A stretch of DNA of 64,000 bases, taken from the NCBI GenBank assembly GCA_009767595.1, contig VSDK01013682.1:516516-580515 (forward strand), in the 5' to 3' direction. The stretch is from Symbiodinium kawagutii (Eukaryota; Sar; Dinophyceae; Suessiales; Symbiodiniaceae). The translations under genes were made by a program, and so were the position numbers. The notes below the pieces were generated by a model. That model saw nothing but the letters and a program-made list of their open reading frames with translations. It was not told the DNA's origin and did no database searches. This document shows positions 10,385-22,020 of the stretch, piece by piece. Position 1 is the first letter of the stretch; each line of letters begins with the position of its first letter.

Positions 10385-12606
10385 CGATATAGAATGATAT
10401 AGATGGGAATTCTCAAAGCTTCAGAAAGCTCTACAAGTCTTAGAGACAATTCATTTGCTTAGATTTCAATATATCGTGACATTACGTGACACTGGGCAGT
10501 TGATAGATACAAGCAAACGCACTGCGATGTTATACGTACGCGAGATATCCTGAGATGATGACTTTGGACGGACCATGGCTCAGCCTGCAATCCGTTGGTT
10601 TCGTCATGAGCTCGTTAAAAACTTCAGCATTATGCAACAACATGAGTACACACCAAGGAATACAGAGATGATTTGCAGTGGCTGGATATCGCCAACAATT
10701 AGCTGTGGGTTTTTCATGGATCGTTGTGGGATTGTTGTTCATGACTAATTCCTTAGATTTGCCAGCATGGAGAGGTAGGAAAACTTTCAGGAACCAAGTG
10801 CATTCCCGACCACTCAATTGGAACACAAGAAGACAGTGTACAGCCTTTCGATCGCTGTGAGGGCCCCAGAAGGGGCAACAATTGATGCCCCAAATCTGCT
10901 TGTTTACAAATGGTGGCTTCTCAAACTAAGGGTATATACCCGATATACCTGCCAAATAATCCTTTATATTAAACATTTTGAGTAAAATAAGCCAACCATT
11001 CTCTGGGGTCCCACATTTTAATAAACCACGAAATACCAACAACTTTTTGGGCATCACTGAGGCCTCGCATTCCTGGCATAGCTCCAGACGTGCTGAGAGT
11101 AACTTGGTGCAATCTCCGAATCCACTTGAACGATGCAGAAAGACAACGCAGGCAGCAGTTGAGCACCTGAAACACAGGAATGTTAAGCATCCGTGACTTA
11201 GAGCTACATTCACTGTTCGGAAACTGGTTGATGAAAGAGGTTTCACCATGTTCAACGATGCTTAAAGCTGGGTGAAGCACATCATTCATTTGGACCTACT
11301 AAACCGCTTGCAGCAGAAGAGGGGTGGTCACAGAGTGTCATCGCGCACTGTTTCATTGGAAGAATGATTGCAGCTGACGACTCACAAATTGAGTGATGTG
11401 AGTTGGATGACAAAGAATCAGAATGTCAAGCAGATACATTGCATCACAATTCGAGATGCCCAAACAAGTGATTACACTGAATTCAGCAAATGTTTTGAAG
11501 TCAAAAGAAATTTCCGATGTGAACTACACCAACATCCACTGCGACTTGGGTATTCATAGCCTTGTTTTTGGGCACATGGTTTGGGACAGTGTGGTCCTTT
11601 TCCTGGTCCTGGTCCTTTTCCTGGTCCTTTGCGTAGCCTTTTCACTCTCCGCAGGGTAAGAAGATAGTAAATTGTCCTTGGTTGTTGTCCTCATCACTCA
11701 AATGCTACGTTTGCATACTGGTCGCGTCAGATTCCCACAACTTTTGCATGCATGCACAAGCCTGCGTAGATGTGCATGTGCACACGTGTATGTCCATACG
11801 TGCTTTTTCTCCAGATAAATGTAATGGCTTTGGCATGTATTGCAGTAATTTCTCATGATTCGCGCACTAGTCCATAATTTATGGCAGGCTCAATAAGAAA
11901 CCGCAATGCATAGGGCATGTAATTAATGTATTATTGCAATAGTTGCTTGCCCCATGTGGTGCAAGTTCATTAGTTGATGCACCACATTGTTGTGGTTGTC
12001 AATCGAATATATGAAAGGGTTGCGATCACCAACTTCCAGTCATGCGTTGATTTCTTTGAATTTCAGAGTATATAGGAGCAATTTGCAGTAGATAAACTAC
12101 AGACATGTCCATATACATGCATTCACGTATCATTCATTTATATATATATATATATGTTTATTAACTAATATGGCATAGATACCTGGTACTCCAAGCAACC
12201 CAATGACTGGCAGTGATGCTTGTGCCTGGGTCACCTTTGGGCTCTCAGGTTCAGGGACGTTTGAAGGTTTGGAGCTCGGGATTGACCGAAGGGGAAGGCA
12301 GTTTTCATTGACAATGAATGGCTCAGTGATTAGTTCCTAATCATGGTTAATTATGGTGAATTTGAGTGGTCAATAATGGTGGTTAGCTGGTGTTGTTTTT
12401 CATATAGTCCCATCATCAAACATCATGAGCTAGCATGTTCATTACTACATGGATCATACATGCAGGATATTCCGGATATTCCAAATTACTTCGAACAACG
12501 CAATCTTCAATGAGGAAACCAGTGATTTTGGATTCTCGCTGCTTACAGATCTATCCATCATGTGTTGTTCGGCAACATGTCTACAGAATATTTTTGAGAA
12601 CCACAG
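10385..12606. other. spacer with minor repeats
   Basis: No supported exon. Contains a degenerate family A-like end (GGGGTCCCACATTTTAATAAACC near 11010-11030), a TTTTCCTGGTCC tandem at 11596-11635 and a TA run at 12140-12157. Open frames at 10.93-11.29 kb on both strands have no clear coding character. Confidence 0.35.
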
Positions 12607-12736
12607 CAACTCGCCCTGAGGCAATCTGCGGCATGTACAGAATCCAGCCCAACACGTTGAATGGCCGTGCCGTGTACAAGAAAGATCGCTCAGAAGCGTA
12701 TGGCACTGAGTTTCTTTTCTTGGAAAATGAGGAATG
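12607..12736 (+). CDS. exon of NG..Y/W-type small domain
   Basis: Framed by an acceptor (GAGAACCACAG) and a GTTAGG donor; 2 bases enter and 2 leave. The frame reads GMYRIQPNTLNGRAVYKKDR and later TEFLFLENEEW. The arrangement G-x-Y...NGR-x-V-Y-x-K...-L-F-L...-W matches a small beta-rich module (G.Y....NG..Y.......W) that I recall as frequent in dinoflagellate and other protist proteins of unknown function. Upstream and downstream exons of this gene are not identified. Confidence 0.5.
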
Positions 12737-12979
12737 GTTAGGTTTGTCGGATTCTGTGATCGTCATCAAACAAGAACTCATTCATTGCTATGTTTGTCTT
12801 TGTACTGATTGACAAAGAGAGAGAAATCCACCAGCTGTGAAGTCTTCTGGTGTTCATTCCTTGCTGACTTGCACAATTCTGCCGGATAAAGCACAACGGG
12901 AAAGCAAATTCACCAGTGTTGGATAGATGAAATCAACCAGAAGCATCGGCAGAGGTAGCTGATTGCAGATCGTGAAGCA

Positions 12980-13150
12980 TACCCCATGCTTCCAGTTACT
13001 ACTCTAGCAGGTAACCACCCCAAAGAGCAATGGTCGAAACCAGCTGGAAGCACCTACCACCTACTATCTCATAGAAACTGATCATAGCAATCAGCTGGTT
13101 ACCTACAACCTATCCCTACTGTATGCAGTTACCTACTGTAAATGGTAGGG
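12980..13150. repeat. family D inverted-repeat element, copy 2
   Basis: CATGCTTCCAGTT...AACCAGCTGGAAGCACC matches the copy at 6718-6806; the right half is followed by an inverted GGTTACCTAC/GTAGGGATAGGTTG pair. Larger and more diverged than copy 1. Confidence 0.5.
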
Positions 13151-13205
13151 ATAGGTTGCTGATGATCCGCCGAGGTACCTGCTGTACACGACCCTTCGCG
13201 ACTGG

Positions 13206-13284
13206 ATGTTTTCAGGGCGGCCGGATGCTGGAGGGCAACGCTGCGAGGGCTGGGCGTGTGGAGACCAAGTCTCGGGACTGGTAC
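13206..13284 (+). CDS. weak exon-like GC island
   Basis: A GC-rich block after GTTTTCAG. One frame reads CWRATLRGLGVWRPSLGTG, which could be a PPR first helix; another reads GRMLEGNAARAGRVETKSRD. Neither is decisive. An ACCA microsatellite starts immediately downstream. Confidence 0.25.
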
Positions 13285-13286
13285 AG

Positions 13287-13335
13287 CGGACCAACCAACC
13301 AACCAACCAACCAACCAACCAACCAACCAATCAAC
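13287..13335. repeat. ACCA microsatellite
   Basis: About eleven ACCA units. A related GACC run (13498-13518) and CAGC-type words follow at 13519-13612. Confidence 0.9.
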
Positions 13336-14029
13336 CAACCTTCCAATCTGTACTGTAATGACCTATAGTAGATCACAACATATCACAACGTTTTATATAT
13401 ATGTAAATATAGATATATTTAATATATATATATATATACATTTACTTATTTACAGTATATCTATAGATTCAGATAACTAGCTTCATTGCAGAACTCAACC
13501 GACCGACCGACCGACCGGCTGGCCGGCCAGCCAGCAAACTAACAAACAAGCCAACAAGCAAACCAGCCAGCCACCCAGCACCCAGTCAATCAGCCAGCCA
13601 GCCAACGAGCAATGCTGATGAAACTGCACTGAGTTTTACCATGGACAGCTCTGTACATCTACGTGCTGATTTGTCTTGAACTATTGTTGGTTTATTAGTT
13701 TTGGCTTTCCAATTGACAAACAGCAGCTGGCAACGCCACGCAACGACCAACAAGTCAGTAACAGCCATAAGTAGCCACATCATCAACAAACAGCAGGTGT
13801 TGTACATTGTCAACAATCTGTAGTCACAATGATTTGACACACCAACCATATAGGGATCTAGTAACCAACAACCAACAATATTACGCTGTCTATACATTCC
13901 GGGACTGCAATTTCCACACCGCCAGTTAGTAGTGAAACGGTTTTTTGCATGTACATCATTCAGGGACATCCCCGCTTTTGAGCTCATGGGTTTGTTCCTA
14001 CATAGCTGCCATCATTTACGATCATGAAG

Positions 14030-14312
14030 CACACTGATAAACCCTGAAGTTGAATGATTAATCATCAGTCGGATCACCATGATCAACCACCAACCATGAT
14101 CAACGAGCATCCACCATTAACCATCACCAGCCACTGACCATCATTTAGTCAATACCACTCTCAATTATGAAGTCATTATTCACACATATTAACTCGATCA
14201 GTATTAGCCACCATGAACCGCTATCAGACATCATTTCATCAACCTGTCAACCACTATTAGCCATTATCAATAATCAACATCAATCATCATTAACCACTAT
14301 CAATCATTGCAA
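14030..14312. repeat. CA-rich degenerate CCATCATTAACCA spacer
   Basis: Loose repetition of AACCAT, CATCATTAACC and CAACCACCA on the + strand, the reverse complement of the TG-rich spacer type. It ends at the GC-rich island at 14320. The stretch 13613-14030 holds nothing I can support. Confidence 0.55.
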
Positions 14313-14440
14313 CGTTTGGTCATCGCTTCTGGGCTAGCCGCCCGTTGTGCTTAGGTACGTCACCGATTCGGCCGAATTCCCGGACCAGGTGGGCAAAGAT
14401 GAGCAGCGGGCTGTTCAGCCCTTGGAGTTGGTTATCTATA
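14313..14440 (+). CDS. weak exon-like GC island
   Basis: GC-rich block placed between CA-rich and TG/GGG-rich spacers as other exons are. A frame reading VIASGLAARCA ends at TAG next to a GTACGT donor; a longer frame (GHRFWASRPLCLGTSPIRPN) runs through. Could be a decayed PPR exon. Confidence 0.25.
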
Positions 14441-14730
14441 GGGGTGATATAGGGGATCTTCTATGGCAAACTAAAGTTACTATGCGGAGTTTATAAAGCC
14501 ACAATTGGGGACAATAGCTTATCTATAGGTTATAGGGGGTTTATAAAACCCTAGTTGGTAAATCATAATTATAGCACAATAGCCAACTGTAAGGACAATG
14601 TCACCATAGTGGTTTGCCACCTGTAATAGATCAAAATTGGGGACACTAGCCAACTGTAGGAATCTAACCATTAACATTGGTGGATAGGGGATGATGATTA
14701 ACGGCAATGGTTAAACAACGAAGTCGGTGG

Positions 14731-14818
14731 TTTGATTGACATTTCTGACTTTCCCCACTATTGCTGGGGATGGATGGTGGACTGATACTTTTCAATAGGG
14801 GTTGAAACCACCAACCAG
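14731..14818. mobile_element. family C inverted-repeat element
   Basis: GTCGGTGGTTTGATTGACA at the left and GGTTGAAACCACCAACC at the right are inverted repeats. Same right end as at 8201 and 50188. Confidence 0.5.
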
Positions 14819-15470
14819 GAACGGGTAATGACCAAAGAGTAAGGACCCATGGGGAATGATTAAGAATTAATGTTGATGACTCATGGGGAAATTACTGCCT
14901 GAGCATTGTTTAAGAATCTGAAGGCTCCAAGCCCTCAAATTCTTACGGGGTTCTCATCTTATTCATGTATTGGCGCGGGCTGGACAAATATCCAAAAAGT
15001 TTGGCGAAAAAGAACCCGGTTTGGTCTTGGTTCGGTTTGTATTCGGCTTGTGGAAACTGAAAAGGAACGGTTCGGTTCGTATTCGGTCATGTTGGTTCGT
15101 ACGGCCTTTGGGCCTACTGCATCCTTGGGCCTATTCCGGGGTCCCTTTCAATGGATTCAATGGGACAGTCCAGCTTTCGATTACGATACCATCGCTAGAC
15201 CAACTGAAGTAAGTGGGTAAATGTGCGAACCAATTCTTTGTACAATGGGAAAATGTGCTAGCCTCAAATAGCTCCCAAAATACAAAAACACTGAATTCGA
15301 ATACAATACTCCAGCTGTAATTATGCCGAATATTGAATCAATGAATATGTAATTACCGGATTAACTAACTAAATTTGATGAAATTAAACCTATTGAAGGT
15401 TGATTTAACAACTAATGTTGTCAACTAAATTTGATTAACCAGCTTAAACCTATCGACAACATGGAAGCTG
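14819..15470. other. spacer with CGGTTCGGTTCGTATTCGG words
   Basis: No supported gene. Between 15015 and 15105 the word GGTTCGG(T)TTGTATTCGG occurs three times in imperfect form. Confidence 0.35.
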
Positions 15471-15473
15471 CCC

Positions 15474-15610
15474 ATGCATCTCTTAACGGAGGAGGGTCGC
15501 TGGTTCCCTTGTCGGCTTGGCCAGGTCTGCAGCGTGTGGAAGGTCTCTGGTTCCAAAGGCTGGGAAGAGGAGCCGGGTCGGGGTGCCGCGCTGGAGCAGC
15601 GCTGGAGGCC
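15474..15610 (+). CDS. weak exon-like GC island
   Basis: GC-rich island of about 130 bases open in two + frames (GRWFPCRLGQVCSVWKVSG; GLWFQRLGRGAGSGCRAGAA) and on the minus strand. TG-rich ATGGGTTGGTTGATGTTG spacer follows, as after PPR exons. No frame is decisive. Confidence 0.25.
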
Positions 15611-15614
15611 TATG

Positions 15615-16090
15615 GATCGTGTATTGATGGGTTGGTTGATGTTGAATCGCTATTCACTAGTGGTTACTAATATTGGTTACAAAGGGATGTTGATGAGTAC
15701 TCAGTTGATTGATGATTTGGATTGTTTTCAAGGGTTTTTAGCTGCAGTTATTATTCACATTTTTGTGTTGATGGTAGTAGGTAGTATATAGATTTTCGAT
15801 GATGCTTGAGAATGATGATCAATCATGATGTCTAAATCACACTTGATGATGTTAAATGATGGTGGATCATGGCAAACAATGGTCGAACATTGTTACGGTA
15901 GATACGACTAAGAATTGGAATTTACAATGTTGCTTGTTCATGGTCAGTAATTGTAGTGGGAAATGATGGGGAGAATGGGTGACAATGGGTGATAATGGTG
16001 ATGTGATGGTTGATACCTGGAATGGGGGGTGACGACAGCTGGGAGTGGTGCTTGGAATGGTGGACCATCATTGACGAGGGTAAATGACTT
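15615..16090. repeat. TG-rich degenerate spacer
   Basis: Words ATGGTTGATG, GATGATGG, GGTGATAATGG repeat loosely on the + strand with no coding island. Confidence 0.5.
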
Positions 16091-16101
16091 GGAACATGTG
16101 A

Positions 16102-16413
16102 TCATGTCTTTGACCGTGGGCACTCAATGACAGCCAGCACTTGTTTGCCACAAGCGGGTGGTATACCTTGCAAGATGGATGGTTCAAGCATCGACCGGGA
16201 AAACTTGGTGTGAAGGATCCCCGGCATTGTGTATATCTTTGACGCAAACAAATGACAATGAGCTGTGGTGAACCCTGTTACATTGACAGTAAACACATGA
16301 AATACACGGGAGAACACAACTAAACGATCAGGAGGATTGGTAGACCACATTTTACTGATACTTTTTGATGTAGACTCGTGTGATACTTTGTGGAATTTGT
16401 AACCCACACTCAA
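16102..16413. other. segment open on both strands
   Basis: The minus strand is open for 103 codons. On the + strand one frame has two coding-like parts, LFATSGWYTLQDGWFKHRPG before and MTMSCGEPCYIDSKHMKYTG after, separated by a single in-frame TGA at about 16238. Strand and coding status cannot be decided by eye. Confidence 0.25.
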
Positions 16414-16424
16414 TGTGGATGCAG

Positions 16425-16532
16425 TACTCAGGCATCTAGGGCTAGATTGGAAGATCTCACCGCATCAGAGAAGGTACAGTTGACACAAGAGATGCTTGAG
16501 GCAACGAAGAGAACGGACGCAACTGCACAATT
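16425..16532 (+). CDS. exon, unrecognised helical protein
   Basis: Opens after an acceptor (AATGTGGATGCAG). The frame reads ASRARLEDLTASEKVQLTQE and then MLEATKRTDATAQL, a strongly helical, charged segment. A GTATTT donor follows; an earlier GTACAG after the Glu-Lys is also possible. With the exon at 16975 it probably forms the 3' part of one gene. No family recognised. Confidence 0.5.
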
Positions 16533-16974
16533 GTATTTGATTTATATATGTGATACATGCACCCTGCAAATAATTTGTGCAAGACTTGTTCAATTGGTCG
16601 TGGTGCTTCTGAACAGCGGGGACTCAAGTTACACCAGAATTAAAAGCGACTGGATCATGGGTTAAGGGCAGGAATCCAAGTTGACCATGAATGAGGCAAG
16701 GTATCATTGCATTCCCGGCAGTGTGTATGCTGTAGACTAGTAGGTAATTCCACCAAATACGCGTTTGGGACATATATGAGTCTGGATGATCATCCGTTCT
16801 TGTATGGATTTTGCTCCCTCAACAATTCTGTCGGTTAGTCAATAGATAAGAATACGGGGCAATTAGACATGCATGTATGCGTATAAGCATACACCAAATA
16901 CTGTATGATAATATGCATGAACCTTTGTGTTGATATCATTTTTCTTAGACTTGCCATTTCCCAACTTACAACAG

Positions 16975-17136
16975 GGTCATGACACAGCCCAAGTGGTGCA
17001 ATTCTCGGCTGCCCCAGTGCAGCAGGACCCATCTTTGGTGGTCAGCTGCTACGAAGGCTTACCGCAAGAGTTCAAGGCTCCAGATGGTCAACCCTTGGAA
17101 TTTTGTTCGATGGTTACTGCCGAGTTTTTGCAATGA
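16975..17136 (+). CDS. terminal exon, unrecognised protein
   Basis: Opens in phase 0 after CCCAACTTACAACAG and ends at TGA. It encodes 53 residues, including DTAQVVQFSAAPVQQDPSLV and GLPQEFKAPDGQPLEFCSMV, with clear protein-like composition in contrast to the AT-rich flanks. I do not recognise the family. A tail domain of the gene that includes the exon at 16425 is the simplest reading. Confidence 0.55.
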   Translation, partial: GHDTAQVVQFSAAPVQQDPSLVVSCYEGLPQEFKAPDGQPLEFCSMVTAEFLQ

Positions 17137-18518
17137 TAGTGCCGATGGATGGTTTTGCACCAATGTTTTTGTTTCGCACTTTGGACTGAGTATGACTGCG
17201 AAATCAAGATGCAATGTGTTGTCATGACATGAAATAGGTGACTTCATCTCTTCTGGACGCCAGGAAAAGGGCTCTTGCAGTTTCGAAGGGAGCAGCGTTG
17301 GGGTGCCCACGACGGGCGGCTCTTGGGAGTGATGCGCATGTTTCTTGACACGTCTCAGTGACAATCAATGGTGATTTCTAGCTGGCTAATGGTATATCAA
17401 CCATTGGTTATAATAGCTATTGCTGGTTGATCATCCCCACTACTATTGCTGGTTGTTGTGTGTTTTGATGGGGAAGTTCTTGGTGTCATGAGTCGCATCG
17501 TCCAAGACCTGGACGCTATATCCATTGGAGTTTGAACATGGGGCTCAGTGACAGTCTCAGTTGGTGTATTGAGCCTATCTAATCCTTGACTATAGATTCT
17601 TGGGTTGGTGTATGAAGATATCAAGTTGCTCCTCTTTTGACTGATTTGCAACCCATTTGAACATGATATATACTAGTGACTGGAACAAACTGGGTCGATT
17701 TCGACCAGGATGGTTCGCAACGGCAGATATGTTGATGGCGATGGCGATATATTAATGATATTTGTAGTGCCAGGGATGTCATCAAGTAGCTCTCTATTAT
17801 TTGCCAACCATCATCTCTGGACGTACTGTATCAGTCAAGGTGTTATGTCATTTATGCTGCAGTCCTGGTACTCACCTATGCCTTGTTTACAATCAGAGAG
17901 AATGAAACAGATACCATTTATTGCTTAATTATTTGATACTTTGCATATGGACTATGATTAAGTATATCTAGGCCGGGTGAACTGGACGTAGACTGCAAAA
18001 ATGGAAACATCCACTAGGATCCACTGGGTAGGCAGACATGATAGACTATTCAGCTGGTACACTTGATCTCTTTTTTCAGGTGTGCAAAGTACCTGTTTGA
18101 ATATAGTTACATATTATGTACACATGTAGCTTGCATTTTCTACACGTTTATTTATTCATATGTTTACAGATATTTACACAATGTATGCAAATATAAAAAC
18201 AAACACAATAGCATTTACACAGACACCACATCAAATAAAAAAAATACCATGCGACAACGCATAGTACAACATGTTTTCCTTTTTCAAATCGCTGCCCTAC
18301 CACGTATGTAAATGTATTGCGATTTCCTACTGGTAACGCAAGTTTATATACAGTTCATGTGCATATTGTATACAAATTTGAGCTCACAACATACTCAAAA
18401 CAAATGTCTCTTCTTACAAACACATTTGAATGTGCACATTTTTTATTTCCATCAATATACATTTCTATCTCACATACATAGCGACTGGCTCACCGTTTCC
18501 CAATCAAGCTATTACTCA
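17137..18518. other. spacer with weak open frames
   Basis: Contains a possible small exon at 17276-17350 (after GGCTCTTGCAG, reads RREQRWGAHDGRLLGVMRM), and a Ser/Thr-rich minus frame of 84 codons at 17397-17651 within repeat-like CCACTACTATTGCTGGTTG words. The part 18090-18480 is very AT-rich and noncoding. Confidence 0.3.
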
Positions 18519-18519
18519 G

Positions 18520-18609
18520 GTGGTGACTGAGAAGGTGTGCTATGACGACGGCAGGGAACCCGTTGATCACGAAAGCCGGAGCAGTTGAGAATGTCAGGGA
18601 AGCTGAAGG
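18520..18609 (+). CDS. exon-like island, two readings
   Basis: After a good acceptor (AGCTATTACTCAG) the phase-0 frame reads VVTEKVCYDDGREPVDHESR and stops at TGA. A second frame reads GNPLITKAGAVENVREAE, which resembles a PPR helix pair (P-L-I-x-x-A-G-x-V-x-x-A-E). TG-rich spacer with GGTTGGTGGTGATTGGG follows. One of the two is likely real. Confidence 0.38.
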
Positions 18610-18612
18610 TTG

Positions 18613-18850
18613 GTAAAGGGTGGCTAATGATGGGTCGGTTGGTGGTGATTGGGTGGTGAATTGAGGGCAACTACACTGTTTATCTCATGATTACTGATGG
18701 TTTATGGTGGCTGGTGGTATATATTTCATCTTGGTAAATGGAAATTAATCAATGAATGTTGACAATGGTTAATGATGTTGCATGATACTTCATATATTTG
18801 AAACTGGCTGAATTCTGAATGCCGATTAATGATGCTGATTGATATTAGCG
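18613..18850. repeat. TG-rich degenerate spacer
   Basis: Dense GGTTGGTGGTGATTGG, ATGGTGGCTGGTGG and AATGGTTAATGATG words following the 18.5 kb exon. Confidence 0.55.
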
Positions 18851-20390
18851 CGGAGGGTATTTGTTTTCTTTTTCCACAAGTGTTTGATTATAACAGTTTG
18901 ATGGGGCTGGTGCTGATGTTTGATCATTTTTCATAAAGGTATCTTAGGGTGGTTTTGGCTCGGTAATGACAACTGACAAGCCTTGGTCAAGTATTTGATG
19001 CAAGGCCTGGTCAATTAATCCTCGTCAATGATGCTTTTGCAATGACCGCAGATATATTCACCATGCTGAATGGTTCGTTGCTGATTTGATCCTGCTACAT
19101 GCATCTACATACGGTACAGTACCAATTTGTACACTGATTCTCTCCAGCCGCAAAACCTAGTTGCGCTTTTGGTCATTTTATAGTTGCAGACATGGGCAGG
19201 CGCGCTTAAATGACCGACACCCCTGCCCACATCTCGTGGATGGTTGGGGGATCACCGTGTATTGCCCGGTGTTCCCCTTAAATGGCTGTGGGCCAAAAAT
19301 GATCAACCCATCGAAGCTTGTGAAGTTTCCACAAAACACTTGACATCACTATGTCAACTGCATTCCCCTGTCGGATGATTTCAAAGGTCATGTTGCCAGG
19401 ACCCATGATTTCTCCCATCGCCTCTTAGGCCTTTTGTGCATCCCGGTGAACAAACCGGAGGTACCAGGGCCCCCACCCTGCCTTTGCAAGCTGAATGGGA
19501 AGGTAGAGGCTACTGTTCGGATCTGTTCACTTGGTTGGCTGAAGTGACGTGAGGGGTCACAAATCAAGGCTGATCATGGCTACCCATAGCTACCCTGATG
19601 CTTAGTCTATTGAATGATCTCATTTGACTGCCTGCGAACATCCGCAACTTGAACCGACAGTCACGTATCCACCCTCCATATTCACAGCGATTGCTGATAC
19701 CCAATCAATGATACCAACTGTCAACAGACAAGCAACACACACACAATTTGATAGAAGCCGCAACGGATGGTTTTGCAACGTCGAGTATTACCATCAACCC
19801 GTTGGCATAGTGATGATTTGCATGATATGTGTTATCATCAATTGTTTCTTGTTGGATTTATTGTTTGAAGCAATGGAAATCCACAAAATTGTTGACTCCA
19901 TCGTTCTACCCAAGAAGCGTTTGCAGAATCAACGCCACCCACCTCACTGTCTCCCTTTGGAGTCCTGGAGGGTACATGATGAAACTTGATGGAACTATTG
20001 GATTGGATGGTATTCAAAAATCAATGCACCACAAAATGTGGTGCTTACATGGAAAAGAAATCGAACAAATCAGTGATTGTGCAATATGCATGACTTGCAG
20101 AGCCAAAGGAATTGTACCGCATTCTTCTCACTTTCGTTCTGGTTTCGTCAATCTTGTTCACACAGCGGAGATCACAGAACTGTCACGGCTGCACGCTTCC
20201 CCGCTGAGCTGCAAGCTTTGCGCTGCAGCCTGAAAGATTTTTTCTCAGTAAACCAAAGAAACAGAGCATTTAGATGCATTTAGCGATTCCACGTCTTCAT
20301 CTTGGATCAGTTTCCCATCACCGCAACCACACCAAGAGAAACCACAGAAACTCCAGTGACTCGAGCAGATTAGTAGATCTACCATTCATT
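18851..20390. other. spacer, weak open frames only
   Basis: No exon can be supported. The + frame at 19829-20233 is long (134 codons) but low in coding character; its last part (TELSRLHASPLSCKLCAAA) may be an exon. Confidence 0.25.
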
Positions 20391-20399
20391 GGGATCTTT

Positions 20400-20718
20400 T
20401 CACCTCACCTGGATCACCCACTTGACTGGCCCTGGCTGTATTGGGTGCCCCGCAAGGGGCTCCCCCGGCAGAATCATGGCATGGCGGGGACGCCATGGTG
20501 CAAGTCCAGTCCGTGGCTTGGCATGTTTGGAGTCCTGGGAGCGAACCGTAGCGAGCGGGCTAAGGAATAAATGGAATGACTTACCCGGGCGACTTGCCAC
20601 GTTTCCATGGCGCAGTGTGGCTGTGAGCCCAGCCAGGCCGCACAAGGAGGCCAAAGTTCTGCCCGGTGCACTGCAAGGTGGAGCTGATGGGAATGATGGA
20701 GCCAATGGATCGTAGTAT
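20400..20718. other. GC-rich island open on several frames
   Basis: About 320 bases of GC-rich sequence open for 90-108 codons on both strands. One + frame reads LALAVLGAPQGAPPAESWHG, another LATFPWRSVAVSPARPHKEA. A coding exon is likely in here but neither strand nor frame can be chosen. Confidence 0.3.
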
Positions 20719-20901
20719 CATGGCAAGCTCGGTGCAGATAAGCCACAGTGACTGATGACTGGCATAGGCATTGTAGATGGCCGTAGCCAGATCAATGTAC
20801 AGTACCAGAGCACAGCCACAAACTTACTACGGATCCATTGGAGGCCAGTTTGTCCGAATGTTTTGCTGTCAATTTTACGTTTGATCGTTTTACTTGTGCA
20901 G

Positions 20902-21005
20902 GCTGTAGATCAACTTCCGCTGATTCGTGATGATTGTGTGCAACCAACAACATCACACGCAACCATTGGAGTCATGCTCATTTCAAAGCTCATTGAATGC
21001 TCCTT
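20902..21005 (+). CDS. PPR-like exon
   Basis: Phase-0 entry after TTTTACTTGTGCAG. Reads AVDQLPLIRDDCVQPTTSHA then TIGVMLISKL, the first PPR helix (A-V-x-x-L-x-L-I-x-x), turn with V-Q-P-T, and start of the second. Phase-0 entry right after the position of the repeat Trp-Gln is shared with the exons at 23273 and 24586. The 3' end is not clear. Confidence 0.45.
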
Positions 21006-21110
21006 AAATAAAGTGCTGGTGTCCTGTTTCACGTTGAACAGTGATTTCAACGACTTCAACGATGCCGTGTCCAATGTCCCTCACCCGCTAACGAACTCAC
21101 GGCTCTCCAG

Positions 21111-21200
21111 GCTGTCCACCTTAGGCCGTCAGCAATGCTGGCAAGAGGTGCTGACCACACTTCAGGAGCGAGCTTCCAGTGGGATCAACCTTCACATACC
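21111..21200 (+). CDS. PPR-like exon
   Basis: After the acceptor GGCTCTCCAG the frame reads LGRQQCWQEVLTTLQERASS and GINLH. It has the G-R-Q-x-x-W end of one PPR repeat followed by the W..VL..LQE....GI.L first helix of the next. Lies 105 bases after the 20.9 kb exon in the same order as a PPR protein requires. Confidence 0.5.
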
Positions 21201-21926
21201 TTCACTAACTCATTAGTTTACCAATGTTTACCAGATTGGGGAAAATCAGTACAAGTTGGTTGATATTGGCTATGTGTATGAACAAGTGATGCATTTTGGT
21301 GCCTGCAAACTCTGGCAAAGCCAACATTCAAAAGTGATACTGTAGAATATAAAGCTGCCAAACAACTTTGGGAACAGTGTTTGATCCTGCCAACATAAGC
21401 CCCAGACTGGTGCTGGAACAGCGGCAATACCCCTATAGTGTACCATCATTGACCACCAAGTATGCCAATTATTTTTGAGGATGAATAGTTATCCCAACTA
21501 TTAATGATGATTAATAGTTTTCATCCACTACTATTGATGCTTATTATCCACTATCATTGCTGGTTAAAGCCTTGACCCAACTCGCCAGCTGTGGCTTCAA
21601 AGCTGTCATGCTCCAAACGGCCAGCCTGAAAACCGCTGGAGGAGATGTGCTCCACTGGCATCGAGGTCAATGCTGGGGCCTTTGAGCCAAGGTGTGTAAA
21701 CGGTGGTGGTTGATCATGGATATCATGGCACTGGTTGATGATCGAAGTCCATGGTTGAGGCATGGTGAGGCTATGATTTCGATGCTTAGTAGTTAATATA
21801 GTAGTTATTAAATCTTGAGGCTATGAGTTTGATCTGTGGTTTTTGGGAGGTTTTTTGGTTATTAGTTTGGTTTTTTGGGAGTCACATATGATCTATGACC
21901 CCTGCTCTAGCTGACAAAATCCATAG

Positions 21927-22020
21927 GCGAGCTCATTCAGGAGCTGTTGGGAGCACCAACGACCACCAAGCGGAGAGCCGTGCCAACTCGGGGGGACACC
22001 CCCAAGATTTGCGCGACGCT
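21927..22020 (+). CDS. probable exon, helical, possibly PPR-like
   Basis: Acceptor AAATCCATAG and an unambiguous GTGAGC donor frame 94 bases. Two bases enter, then the frame reads ELIQELLGAPTTTKRRAVPT and RGDTPKICAT. The P-T-x-G-D-T-x-K-x-x-A-T part fits the turn and second helix of a PPR repeat loosely. Other frames are also open but only this one sits well in the splice sites. Confidence 0.42.

Noticed and set aside
13123..13368. Frames with (T-N-Q-P)n or (G-W-L-V)n
   Set aside because: Translations of the ACCA microsatellite.
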